NCBI GenBank assembly: GCA_002712005.1
Contig: PASP01000005.1
Location: 173,708 to 237,707 of the forward strand
DNA length: 64,000 nt
Direction of reading: 5' to 3'
Source: Halobacteriovoraceae bacterium
GTDB taxonomy: Bacteria; Bdellovibrionota; Bacteriovoracia; Bacteriovoracales; Bacteriovoracaceae
In this document: positions 17,878 to 26,022 of the stretch, one piece after another
Numbering within the stretch: the first letter of the stretch is position 1
Layout of the letters: each line of letters opens with the position of its first letter
Program-made: the position numbers and the translations under genes
The notes under the pieces: model-generated
What the model saw: the letters and a program-made list of their open reading frames with translations, nothing else
Database searches by the model: none
What the model was told of the DNA's origin: nothing

Positions 17878-18930
17878 TTAAGACTCCGAACAAGATGTTT
17901 TGGAGTCTAAGAGATCAGAGGTAAAACAGACTCTTCCCCTACCGCCTTTCTTAGCTTCATACATCATACGGTCTGCGATAGATAAGATATCCTCTTTATT
18001 TGAAGCATCTTTTGGGTAAGTGGCAACACCTATAGAAACAGTTAGTCTAAACTCATCTATCTTAGTGTTATCCACTTGGGATTTAATTTTGAAAATTTCT
18101 TCTTTTACCGCCTCAAGAACACGGTTTCCAATCACTTTACCAATATCGTGTCCGACATCCGGAATTAACATAACAAACTCATCGCCTCCATAGCGATAAA
18201 TCAGATCTGATTCTCTCAATGTTTTGGCCAATAACTCACCCATTGCTGTCAAAAGATGGGTTCCGACCAAATGCCCATGCCCATCATTAACTTGTTTAAA
18301 GTGGTCAATATCAATAAATAAGAGGCAAAACTCTTCTTTTAATTCTTTGAAGCGAGAGATGGCCATATCGAGATCTTTTAGTAACTTTCTCTGATTATAA
18401 AGTCCGGTAACATCATCAACATAAATCAAGTTTTCAACTTTCTTTAACTCATCTAAGAGAGTCCAACCCTTAGAGATATTACTCATAAAGACAGAGAAAA
18501 GATTTAATAACTCGTCATCAATCGTTGTTGTTTCTTCAAAAAGTCCAAAAATACATTGGTTCTTTAATTCACCAATTTTATAAAAAATAAAATCTTGCTT
18601 CTGAACTTGAGTACGGGAATAAGTAAATTTACTAAAATCTTCACTACTGACGGAGGCCAAGACCTTATCTATATTTGCTTTTTGATAGTGTCCGCCATAA
18701 CTTCTTTTATTCCAAAGAAATCGAGCCGATTTTAAATCCTTCTTTTTTTGAATAATTTTTTGATTAATGGGAAAGGAAAAAATCATCATAGGACCAGTAG
18801 CGAAAGATTTTTTTAAAAATCTTTCGATCTGAGAATAGGATACCTTCTTTCCCTGGTGAAAATTAAATGTCGCCATCATTTGGGCAAGGTCTTTAAGTTT
18901 CTGAGTATAGTCTTTCATCTCTATTGTCAC
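17878..18930 (-). CDS. diguanylate cyclase (GGDEF)
   Basis: 350 residues. Residues 1-~160 are an unrecognised soluble N-terminal region, perhaps GAF-like, with no transmembrane segment. The GGDEF domain spans ~165-345 with an intact signature GGDEF (248-252) and an intact RxxD inhibitory site (RESD, 239-242) five residues ahead, so it should make c-di-GMP under product inhibition. There is no EAL domain. It starts 11 bases after the large acidic receiver/coiled-coil gene on the same strand, making a two-gene operon very likely and linking c-di-GMP to that protein. Confidence 0.92.
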   Translation of the reverse strand: MTIEMKDYTQKLKDLAQMMATFNFHQGKKVSYSQIERFLKKSFATGPMMIFSFPINQKIIQKKKDLKSARFLWNKRSYGGHYQKANIDKVLASVSSEDFSKFTYSRTQVQKQDFIFYKIGELKNQCIFGLFEETTTIDDELLNLFSVFMSNISKGWTLLDELKKVENLIYVDDVTGLYNQRKLLKDLDMAISRFKELKEEFCLLFIDIDHFKQVNDGHGHLVGTHLLTAMGELLAKTLRESDLIYRYGGDEFVMLIPDVGHDIGKVIGNRVLEAVKEEIFKIKSQVDNTKIDEFRLTVSIGVATYPKDASNKEDILSIADRMMYEAKKGGRGRVCFTSDLLDSKTSCSES

Positions 18931-18941
18931 TAACCCTCTAT

Positions 18942-21900
18942 CTACGGCTTATTATCTTTTTTGGTAGTTTGTTGCCAATCCATGTCATCTTCAAGAACTT
19001 CAATTGAACCTCTTAAAGTTTTCATAATGCGCTCTAATCTATCTTCTAGTTTCTGCTTATCTTCACGAGATTTCTCTTCCTTGATAACAGCATTTTCCAT
19101 ATTGAATTCGAGCTGATCAATTTTTCTTTTAAGATCAAGAATCTTCTTATCTCTTGTTGAGACTTGAGATTCAGAATCCATTTTTGCCAATTCCAATTGA
19201 CCTTCGAGCTCTTTTTCTCTAGCCTTGATTTGATTAAAGTCCATTCTCACTTTGTGCTGAAGGCGATCAAATTCTTTTTGGAGATTTCGTGCTTTCTCTT
19301 CAGCGTAAAGCCTTTTCTCATCTGAGATTCTAAGCTTATATTTCATTTCATCGACTTCGGAAGTATTTCTCTTCTTTAAAATGCTGACTTCAATCTTTGC
19401 TTCATCTAATTCGGCCCTTAAGCCCAGATTATCTTGTTCTAAAAGCTTCTTATCTTGGTTTAAAAGATTGATTTCATCTAATAGAGATTCTCTTTCTTCC
19501 CTTAATTGTCTAATTGTCGCTTGTAAGCGAACGGCTTCCCCTTCATGAAAGGAAGGAGGAATGCGGTCTTCCTGAGAAGTTATACTTAAGTGTCCTGTAC
19601 TTTCTGAGCGAGATGTTGAACTATGTGAATCCTCATCTGGATAAGCAAGGTCTTGATCAACAGGAGCATGGCTTCGCTCTGAGGTTTCTGATCCTGATCC
19701 CATTAGATCATCAGATAAGAGAGTGGCCGTCACGTCTTCTTCATGTCCAAAGTTTACGTTAACCATACTTTCGGTGGCATCTCCCTCTTCTTCCTGATAG
19801 TCAGGGGTATTGTCCTCTTCTTCAACACTGAAGCCTACTTCAGAATCGAGGGAGTCTTGTGAGTCATCGCTCCCCTCTTTATCTAGATTCTGGGCTTCGT
19901 TTTGATCAGAAACGGGAAAGCTGTCTTCACTATCATCGTCTAGATTGAATTCTTGGTCTTCATCTTCATCTTCTTCGATGCTAAAACCTAAATCATCATC
20001 TTCGTCATCACTTAGATTAGGAGCGCTTGGGGTTTGCGGTCTAAACTCTTGTGTGGAAGACATCTGCTCATCAAGCATTCCTTGAACTTCATCAGTCATA
20101 TCTTTAGACATTAACATCGTGGGATTGGTTACATCACCATCTTCATCGGCTTCTGTGGCAAAGAGATCTTCGGCGAGGTCATCTTCAATTTCTTCTTCGA
20201 TACCTGTGGAGGCATCTGGCGCAGCATCTGGATCAAAACTTGACGTCTGCATGCTTTCCCCAGCAGCTTTTCGAGGGTCAAAAACAGTAGTGGCTTCGAT
20301 TTCTTCATCATCGTCTTCATCGCCAAAACTTAATTCTCCAGCATCAAAACTAGACTCTTCTGTAATAGGGCCTTCATCATCATCATCATCGGCACCAAAC
20401 TCAAGTTCACCTGTCCCCTCAGAAACGGACTCTGCACTAAAATCGAGATCCTCTGAACTTTCCGAATCATCTTCATCTAAACTAAAATCTAAATTTTCAT
20501 CTGCATCATCTATACTTTCATCATGATCAGCACTTAATTGATCAAGATCTAATTCATCATCTTCAGTAGCATCAAAATCAAGTGAATCTTCCCCTTGATC
20601 GAAATTTTCGGACTCATCTTTTGCTTCAATTCCAACTTCTAGTTCACCATCTTCAGAATCATCACTCAAGTCGAAGTCTAACCCCGAATCAAGATCATCA
20701 CTATGTCCAGAAGCTTCACTTTCACTTTCCATTTCAAGATCTAAATCATCATTATCTGAAAAGCTCAATTCTCCCTCAGGTGAATCCTCAGAGATATCTA
20801 GCTCATCATCTAAATCAAGCGAGTCATTTTCATCTTTCATACTTATTTCCTCATGATCTTCACTGGAGAGATCAAGTGTGTCTTCGTTTTCGTCTTCGTC
20901 ACTAAAGTCTATAGCAATATCTTCAGGACTTTCGTTGGCCTCATCGAGATTAAAGTCCCCTGTGTTTTCTTCAAACTCAGAAAGTTCTTCAGGACTTGGC
21001 AGTTCTCTATTTTGAGTGAGTTCATCTAATTCATTTTCTAAATCATCATCCAAATGAACGGTAATTGGTGCAATATGGAGTTCATCTTCACTCATGAAGT
21101 GATTGTGAACGGGCTCTTCAGTAGTCGAAACTTCCTGCTCCCTCTCACGGGGAAAAACATGATCAAACTTAGCTTGAATTCTATCGTTGAGATCACACTT
21201 ATAAGGAGCCTCTGCACCAGATACTCGATGAAGGTCCACCAAGTTCTTGACCACTGTATTTACTTTCAATTCTGATGGATTGAAATTTGAAGAGCTATCT
21301 GTAAGGTCTAAATCAAAGTCATCATCAAAATCGTCATCCCCATCATTGATAGGAATATCCTCAGACTCATCATCAAGATTAATCTCTTCATTATCATTTT
21401 CATCATCGAGGTTGAAGTCCATTTCCCCTTCATCCTCAAGGTCTAAGTCGAGATCGTCTTCAGGAATTTCATCAACCTCATTAATTTCACTTTGTGTAGT
21501 TGTGGCTTCAGGATCTTCAATAGCAGGAATACTCTCTAAAGTAGCTTCATCTCGCATGGCCGTTTCTTCATCCATACCAAATAATTCATTTGAAAGGTCC
21601 TCTATTACCTCTTCTTTATTGATCGGCTTTGCAGTGGCTTTCTCTTTGACTTCTTCTTTTTCAGGAAGCTCAAAATCAAAATTATCTTTGTATTGATCAT
21701 ATACGCCAAGGTCTTCTAAAATTTTTCTCAGTAAGACATAGGTCAGAGGTTTTCGTATATAACCATGGCATGATGTTTTACCCTGCTGATGCTTCTTTAG
21801 TTCTTTGATAGACATCTCTGAACTAATTGCAATCCGAATAACACCATCTTCTTTCTTAGAAATTTTCTTATTGAAGGCCTCAACTTTTTTCTTTTCCCAA

Positions 21901-22064
21901 TCAAAATCAAGAAAAAGAATCATTTCTCGATACTCATCTTGCTCGAGAAGATCTTGCACGACGCCTGCTAAATGCTTGGTCTCACGAACAAGGTTCACCC
22001 CTGCCCCGAGGGTCTCGACCCACTTTTGCAAACTTGAATCTACACTAAAAAAAGCAATATTCAT
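18942..22064 (-). CDS. large protein: degenerate receiver domain, long acidic repeat region, C-terminal coiled coil
   Basis: The preferred start is ATG at 22062-22064 (MNIAFFSVD), giving ~1040 residues; an upstream in-frame ATG at 22124 adds 20 residues unlike a receiver start. Residues 1-~125 look like a response-regulator fold: beta-1 NIAFFSVD, an Asp in ILFLDFDW at the phospho-acceptor strand, Ser-Ser after beta-4 (RIAISSE), and the Lys-Pro pair in GYIRKPL. The first acidic pocket is reduced. Residues ~150-840 are extremely Asp/Glu/Ser/Leu/Phe-rich with irregular DLDLDD/ELSFSD-like units and short TTVFDP/SSFDPD patches. Residues ~845-1020 form a long coiled coil. The layout resembles FrzS/AglZ/RomR-type polarity proteins. 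Function inferred only. Confidence 0.75.
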   Translation of the reverse strand: MNIAFFSVDSSLQKWVETLGAGVNLVRETKHLAGVVQDLLEQDEYREMILFLDFDWEKKKVEAFNKKISKKEDGVIRIAISSEMSIKELKKHQQGKTSCHGYIRKPLTYVLLRKILEDLGVYDQYKDNFDFELPEKEEVKEKATAKPINKEEVIEDLSNELFGMDEETAMRDEATLESIPAIEDPEATTTQSEINEVDEIPEDDLDLDLEDEGEMDFNLDDENDNEEINLDDESEDIPINDGDDDFDDDFDLDLTDSSSNFNPSELKVNTVVKNLVDLHRVSGAEAPYKCDLNDRIQAKFDHVFPREREQEVSTTEEPVHNHFMSEDELHIAPITVHLDDDLENELDELTQNRELPSPEELSEFEENTGDFNLDEANESPEDIAIDFSDEDENEDTLDLSSEDHEEISMKDENDSLDLDDELDISEDSPEGELSFSDNDDLDLEMESESEASGHSDDLDSGLDFDLSDDSEDGELEVGIEAKDESENFDQGEDSLDFDATEDDELDLDQLSADHDESIDDADENLDFSLDEDDSESSEDLDFSAESVSEGTGELEFGADDDDDEGPITEESSFDAGELSFGDEDDDEEIEATTVFDPRKAAGESMQTSSFDPDAAPDASTGIEEEIEDDLAEDLFATEADEDGDVTNPTMLMSKDMTDEVQGMLDEQMSSTQEFRPQTPSAPNLSDDEDDDLGFSIEEDEDEDQEFNLDDDSEDSFPVSDQNEAQNLDKEGSDDSQDSLDSEVGFSVEEEDNTPDYQEEEGDATESMVNVNFGHEEDVTATLLSDDLMGSGSETSERSHAPVDQDLAYPDEDSHSSTSRSESTGHLSITSQEDRIPPSFHEGEAVRLQATIRQLREERESLLDEINLLNQDKKLLEQDNLGLRAELDEAKIEVSILKKRNTSEVDEMKYKLRISDEKRLYAEEKARNLQKEFDRLQHKVRMDFNQIKAREKELEGQLELAKMDSESQVSTRDKKILDLKRKIDQLEFNMENAVIKEEKSREDKQKLEDRLERIMKTLRGSIEVLEDDMDWQQTTKKDNKP

Positions 22065-22255
22065 GCACCGTACCAAGTAAAAATGTGCTATCTCTATGAT
22101 ATCACTACTTTTTGAATGCCCCAAATAGGGAAAATTAGTCGTTAATTCACCAATTACCCATTGATAGTAAGGGGAAGAATAGATTAAAATGTCTTATATA
22201 TAGGTTCTTCTGCCAAAAAAATTAATTGACCAAAGCATACGGAGTTTTCCTCACT

Positions 22256-23362
22256 ATGACGCTTACTAATATATTTTCAAAAACATTACTCTGTACTCTT
22301 GTAACTCTCGTTCTCAATCTCAATACGAGCTATGCTGACGAAATGCTCAATAAAGATTACTATCCGGCTCCTCTTCTTGGACTGGATAACTTCTTTGCCC
22401 ACCATGTGATTGTAGCCGAAAAGTCGACTCATAAACTCTACCTTTATCAAAATAAAGAAGGTTTTCCTGCTCTTATTAAAACTTATCAAATGGCGACAGG
22501 AAAGAAGGCCGGAGATAAACAATATCAAGGAGACCACAGAACTCCTGAAGGTGTTTACTACTTAACTCAATTTCTTACTCACCAAGACCTCATCAATCGC
22601 CATGGTAAACAAGGTGAAATCTACGGAGTCGGAGCCTTTGTTCTTAACTACCCTAATCCTATGGATCACCAAGAAGGAAAAACAGGGGGAGGTATTTGGC
22701 TTCATTCAACTAATGATGAAACAAGAATTGAAAAAGGACTTGATTCAAGAGGCTGTATTGTAACGGCCAACTCTGATCTCATTGATATTAGTCGCTATAT
22801 TGAACTGGAGAGAACTCCAATCGTTGTTGTTCACGAAGTACCTTTCTTATCAAGGGATGCTTGGTTAACTAAGAAGGCCAAAGTAGAAAAAACGATTTCT
22901 CAATGGTTAAACTCTTGGAGAAATGAAGATATCAATGGCTATATTGACACTTACCATAACGACTTTCGTGATCCTAGAAAAGGTAACTTGGCCCAATTTA
23001 AAGCTTATAAGAAAGCTGTGTTTGCAGCCTCGGGTACACCTCAGATCGAACTCTATGATTTATCTCTCCTTCAATCAGGTGAGTATATTATGGCCACTTT
23101 CAAGCAATCCTATAAATCTTCAACTATTGAAGACTTAGGAAGAAAGACTCTCTATCTTAAGCAAGATGGTTTCTATAACTGGAAAATCGTTTCTGAAAAT
23201 TGGTCAAAACATGGTGTGCAAGATATTATCACTGAAGAAAACCATGTGGCCTTCGAACCTTCAAATCGTTTCTTTGAAACTAATAATCCTAAGAAGATTT
23301 TAGGTAAGAGACTTCTAAGTAGCCGCATTGAAGAAACTGAGAGTGAAGAGAAGAGTAATTAA
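22256..23362 (+). CDS. L,D-transpeptidase-fold (YkuD) peptidoglycan enzyme with C-terminal NTF2-like domain
   Basis: Start chosen at ATG 22256 (GGAG at 22241); a TTG 30 bases upstream is in frame. It encodes 368 residues with a signal peptide (to ~27). The YkuD domain (~50-200) has the catalytic set GGIWLHSTN with His150 and SRGC with Cys167. Residues ~205-325 match an NTF2-like/Cif fold (QWLNSWRNEDINGYIDTY, then WKIVSENW). YkuD plus NTF2 is the layout of Helicobacter Csd6 and Bdellovibrio Bd1075, L,D-carboxypeptidases that set cell curvature. True L,D-transpeptidase activity is the alternative. It is followed 33 bases later by a membrane coiled-coil gene and a bactofilin. Confidence 0.88.
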   Translation: MTLTNIFSKTLLCTLVTLVLNLNTSYADEMLNKDYYPAPLLGLDNFFAHHVIVAEKSTHKLYLYQNKEGFPALIKTYQMATGKKAGDKQYQGDHRTPEGVYYLTQFLTHQDLINRHGKQGEIYGVGAFVLNYPNPMDHQEGKTGGGIWLHSTNDETRIEKGLDSRGCIVTANSDLIDISRYIELERTPIVVVHEVPFLSRDAWLTKKAKVEKTISQWLNSWRNEDINGYIDTYHNDFRDPRKGNLAQFKAYKKAVFAASGTPQIELYDLSLLQSGEYIMATFKQSYKSSTIEDLGRKTLYLKQDGFYNWKIVSENWSKHGVQDIITEENHVAFEPSNRFFETNNPKKILGKRLLSSRIEETESEEKSN

Positions 23363-23395
23363 TCTCTCTTCCCTTCCCTGCAATCCTAGAAAGAA

Positions 23396-24127
23396 ATGGC
23401 TTCAATGATGAAAGCAACTGACTCAAAGAAAATATCTTTTGTATTATATGAAGACGAGATTTCACCTCGTTTTTATGAAATCAATAAGAACTTTGCCAAA
23501 CTCATTCTCTTTGGCCTACCTACCCTAACTCTCATTGTAATCCTTTTGTTAACTGGTGTTGGAGTTTATTTTAAACAAATCCAAACAATGGCCGAGAGGA
23601 AAGAGCCAAAGATCATCAAAGAACTTAAAGCAGAAAAGAGAGAGCTCATTATTCAAAATGAGCAAATGAGTCTTGAAAGAGATCGTCTTAAAAATAAATT
23701 AGCGAAAGGTGTAGAAAACCCAACGGGTCTAGGATTCTTGGCCCTTTTCAAACAAAGTGCGGGTCGACAAGACTTAACAGTTTCTCCTGAAATGAATCTT
23801 GAAGAGGTAGAAGTCAATTCGAGTGACACTGAAATTGATATCAACTTCAAGATTATTAATCGTACTAAAGATAATAGCCGACTTACAGGTTATCTCTATA
23901 TTATTATGCAAGTTGGTCAATATATTGAAGTATGGCCTGTTAACTCATTTGATGACCAAACTATGGCCCTGTCTTACGCCAAGGGCGAGTATTTTGCGAC
24001 ATCAAGATTTCGTCCAGTCAAGGCCACCTTCAAGAAAATTAGACAAGGTCAGGCCCTCTTTAAAATTATTGTTTTCAGTAGAACGGGAGACCTAATCTTT
24101 AAACAATTAATCTCAAGGCCAGTTTAA
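23396..24127 (+). CDS. single-pass membrane protein with short coiled coil, in bactofilin operon
   Basis: 243 residues (a second ATG at 23408 is possible). There is a short cytoplasmic N terminus of ~35 residues, a transmembrane helix about 36-57 (ILFGLPTLTLIVILLLTGVG), a coiled-coil stem about 60-103, and a globular periplasmic domain about 125-243 of beta-rich appearance. I do not recognise the family. Its place between a YkuD/NTF2 wall enzyme and a bactofilin, with a 2-base gap to the bactofilin, suggests a transmembrane adaptor connecting the cytoplasmic polymer to the wall enzyme, as Csd7 does in Helicobacter. No similarity to Csd7 is claimed. Confidence 0.75.
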   Translation: MASMMKATDSKKISFVLYEDEISPRFYEINKNFAKLILFGLPTLTLIVILLLTGVGVYFKQIQTMAERKEPKIIKELKAEKRELIIQNEQMSLERDRLKNKLAKGVENPTGLGFLALFKQSAGRQDLTVSPEMNLEEVEVNSSDTEIDINFKIINRTKDNSRLTGYLYIIMQVGQYIEVWPVNSFDDQTMALSYAKGEYFATSRFRPVKATFKKIRQGQALFKIIVFSRTGDLIFKQLISRPV

Positions 24128-24129
24128 TC

Positions 24130-24492
24130 ATGAGTGAATTATTTAAATTAGAGTCCCAAACTCATACGTATATCGGCGAAAAAAGCTCAATCTCTGGTGA
24201 ATTTAACTTTCAAGGACATACCCTTATCGCTGGAGAAATTGAAGGTGAAGTTCGCATGAGTAATGAATCACCCCTAGTCATAGAATCTACGGGAAGAATA
24301 AAGGGTATCATTCGCTGCCATCATATAAAAGTCTATGGAGCGGTCGAGGGTCAAATTGAAGCTACGGGAAAAATCACCTTCTTCCCCTCTTCAAGCTTCT
24401 CCGGGGTTATCGAAGCCTCTGATTTAAAAATTTTACCAGGCAGTAAAATCAATATGGAAGCAAGAACCGATGTCCAAAACTTGCCTTCGTAA
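24130..24492 (+). CDS. bactofilin (polymer-forming cytoskeletal protein)
   Basis: 120 residues matching the bactofilin (DUF583) right-handed beta-helix. A short N-terminal tail is followed by hydrophobic/Gly-periodic rungs (TYIGEKSSISGEFNFQGH, LIAGEIEGEV, GRIKGIIRCHHIKVYGAVEG) at residues ~15-112. Bactofilins polymerise without nucleotide and scaffold wall-editing enzymes. Start at ATG 24130, two bases after the previous stop. This is a short, minimal bactofilin lacking long flanking tails. Confidence 0.93.
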   Translation: MSELFKLESQTHTYIGEKSSISGEFNFQGHTLIAGEIEGEVRMSNESPLVIESTGRIKGIIRCHHIKVYGAVEGQIEATGKITFFPSSSFSGVIEASDLKILPGSKINMEARTDVQNLPS

Positions 24493-24534
24493 TTTAATCT
24501 AAATCTCTCTAAAGAATAAAATGAATACAAATAA

Positions 24535-24562
24535 AAAGAAGGCCTCGATGGGCCCTCTCTTT
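24535..24562. terminator. imperfect hairpin between convergent bactofilin and M16 genes
   Basis: AGAAGGCC (24537-24544), 6-base loop, GGCCCTCT with one mismatch, flanked by A-rich left and T-containing right sequence. A plausible bidirectional terminator for the bactofilin operon and the M16 operon converging on it. Confidence 0.5.
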
Positions 24563-24609
24563 AATTAAACTTTAATTTGTAGCGACTCTCCCAACGACTT
24601 AGGAGATCT

Positions 24610-26007
24610 TTACAGGTAGTGCTTATACGATCTCACCTTAACGGTACCAAACTCTTCCATACTCTTTTTAGATTTAGCTGGTGCCAAAATAAGAATATCT
24701 TGCTTATTCCAATCAAATGTATTTTTCATTTCATCGACCAAATCTTTTTCAGTGAAAGAGCGAATTTTTTCGGGGTATTGAGTGAGGGTTGAATATTCTT
24801 TGCCTAGATGATCAAGTTGCATCAACTGTGCGAGAAGTGCACGGGAGCTTTCAAATGCAAAGGGATAACCACCCGCTAGAGAGCCTTTTGTTAATTTAAA
24901 ACCACGTTCATCAATCTTTCCCGAAGTGGCCTTCTCAAGAGTTTCCTTTGTTTTAGTAAGGAGCTTATTGAGAGTGTCGATATTTGTTGAGGTGTAAATC
25001 CCTGAACGACCATAGTGTTTTTGCATACCAGCGAATGCACCAACAGAATAAGTGAGACCATTTTCAACTCTTAGTACATTCATAAGTTGAGAAGTAAATC
25101 CTCCACCTAAGTAGTTACTTGCTAGTTTTTTTATTTCAGTTGAATCGTTTTCTTTTCCCTCTAATGTCTTTCCTATCCTGACCTGAGCTTGATTGGCCGA
25201 TTCTAGTGTGACGAGAGTTAAATGAGGTCCTTTCTTGATTCCACTATAGTCAAATTCTACATTTCTAACAAACTGTCCGGTCCCTTTCCAGCCACAGTCT
25301 CTCATAATAATGTCTTTGATATTAAGAATTTCCTTAGGTCCAGTCAGATAAATTCTCTTTTTTACTTTTTCATTTAAGTAATTAAGCTTGGCCTTTAAAA
25401 TTTTAGAATCCCATCTCTTAATATCTCTTATCTTTCCTCCCACAGGGTAAGAAAAAGGAGTGCCTTCAAGACTAATTTCTCTAAATGCTCTTGAAGCTAA
25501 AAAACCGGGGTTTTGAGCACTATTTTCAAGAGAGGAGATGATTCTCTTCTTCTCTTTCTTCAATTCTGTTCGTGGAAAAGTAGCATCTTGGAATAGATGA
25601 CATACCTTTTTTACTGTAGGGATAATATCTTTAACAAGACCTGAAACAGCATAACTTGAATATTCATGAGTGACTTCTGATCCCATAGATACGCCGAAGA
25701 ATTCAATATTATCTGCAATCTCTTTACGAGAAAAACGACGAGTTCCTAAATTGAGATAATCAAGGGAAGCTTCGATGCTTCCTTTAATTTCGCCATCTCC
25801 AAGAGCGCCGTCAGCAAAGTAAACTCCGAGAGCGTATGTGGGAAAACGATTATCCTCAATATAGATAACATCGAGGTTCTCCCATTTTAATTTTTGAACC
25901 TTATCTGAAAAATAGTCATTAGCCTGAATAGAGGCCGTCCCTAAAATGCTAATGCTCAGACCAATTGTTTTTAATTTCTTATATAAATTTTTATTTAGAA
26001 TGTTCAT
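24610..26007 (-). CDS. M16-family peptidase homologue without catalytic HxxEH (secreted)
   Basis: 465 residues with a signal peptide (LKTIGLSISILGTASIQA). The M16 fold is recognisable in the C-terminal half (ANQAQVRIGKTLEG, then YLGGGFTSQLMNVLRVENGLTYSVGA), but the N-terminal helix that should carry HxxEH instead reads SIEASLDYLNLGTRR, with no zinc ligands. Such inactive members pair with an active M16 protein, as in mitochondrial processing peptidase and the bacterial PqqL-type pairs. It starts 15 bases downstream of the active paralogue. Confidence 0.88.
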   Translation of the reverse strand: MNILNKNLYKKLKTIGLSISILGTASIQANDYFSDKVQKLKWENLDVIYIEDNRFPTYALGVYFADGALGDGEIKGSIEASLDYLNLGTRRFSRKEIADNIEFFGVSMGSEVTHEYSSYAVSGLVKDIIPTVKKVCHLFQDATFPRTELKKEKKRIISSLENSAQNPGFLASRAFREISLEGTPFSYPVGGKIRDIKRWDSKILKAKLNYLNEKVKKRIYLTGPKEILNIKDIIMRDCGWKGTGQFVRNVEFDYSGIKKGPHLTLVTLESANQAQVRIGKTLEGKENDSTEIKKLASNYLGGGFTSQLMNVLRVENGLTYSVGAFAGMQKHYGRSGIYTSTNIDTLNKLLTKTKETLEKATSGKIDERGFKLTKGSLAGGYPFAFESSRALLAQLMQLDHLGKEYSTLTQYPEKIRSFTEKDLVDEMKNTFDWNKQDILILAPAKSKKSMEEFGTVKVRSYKHYL

Positions 26008-26022
26008 GTGTCTTCCTTTTTA

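Noticed and set aside
19800-21450. Acidic repeat region as possible frame-shifted or foreign DNA
   Set aside because: The frame is continuous, flanked by normal receiver and coiled-coil parts, and codon use resembles the rest of the window.
20119-21696. Serine-rich frames on the plus strand opposite the acidic repeat region
   Set aside because: Antisense shadows of GAT/GAA/TCA-rich coding DNA; poly-Ser products and no start signals.
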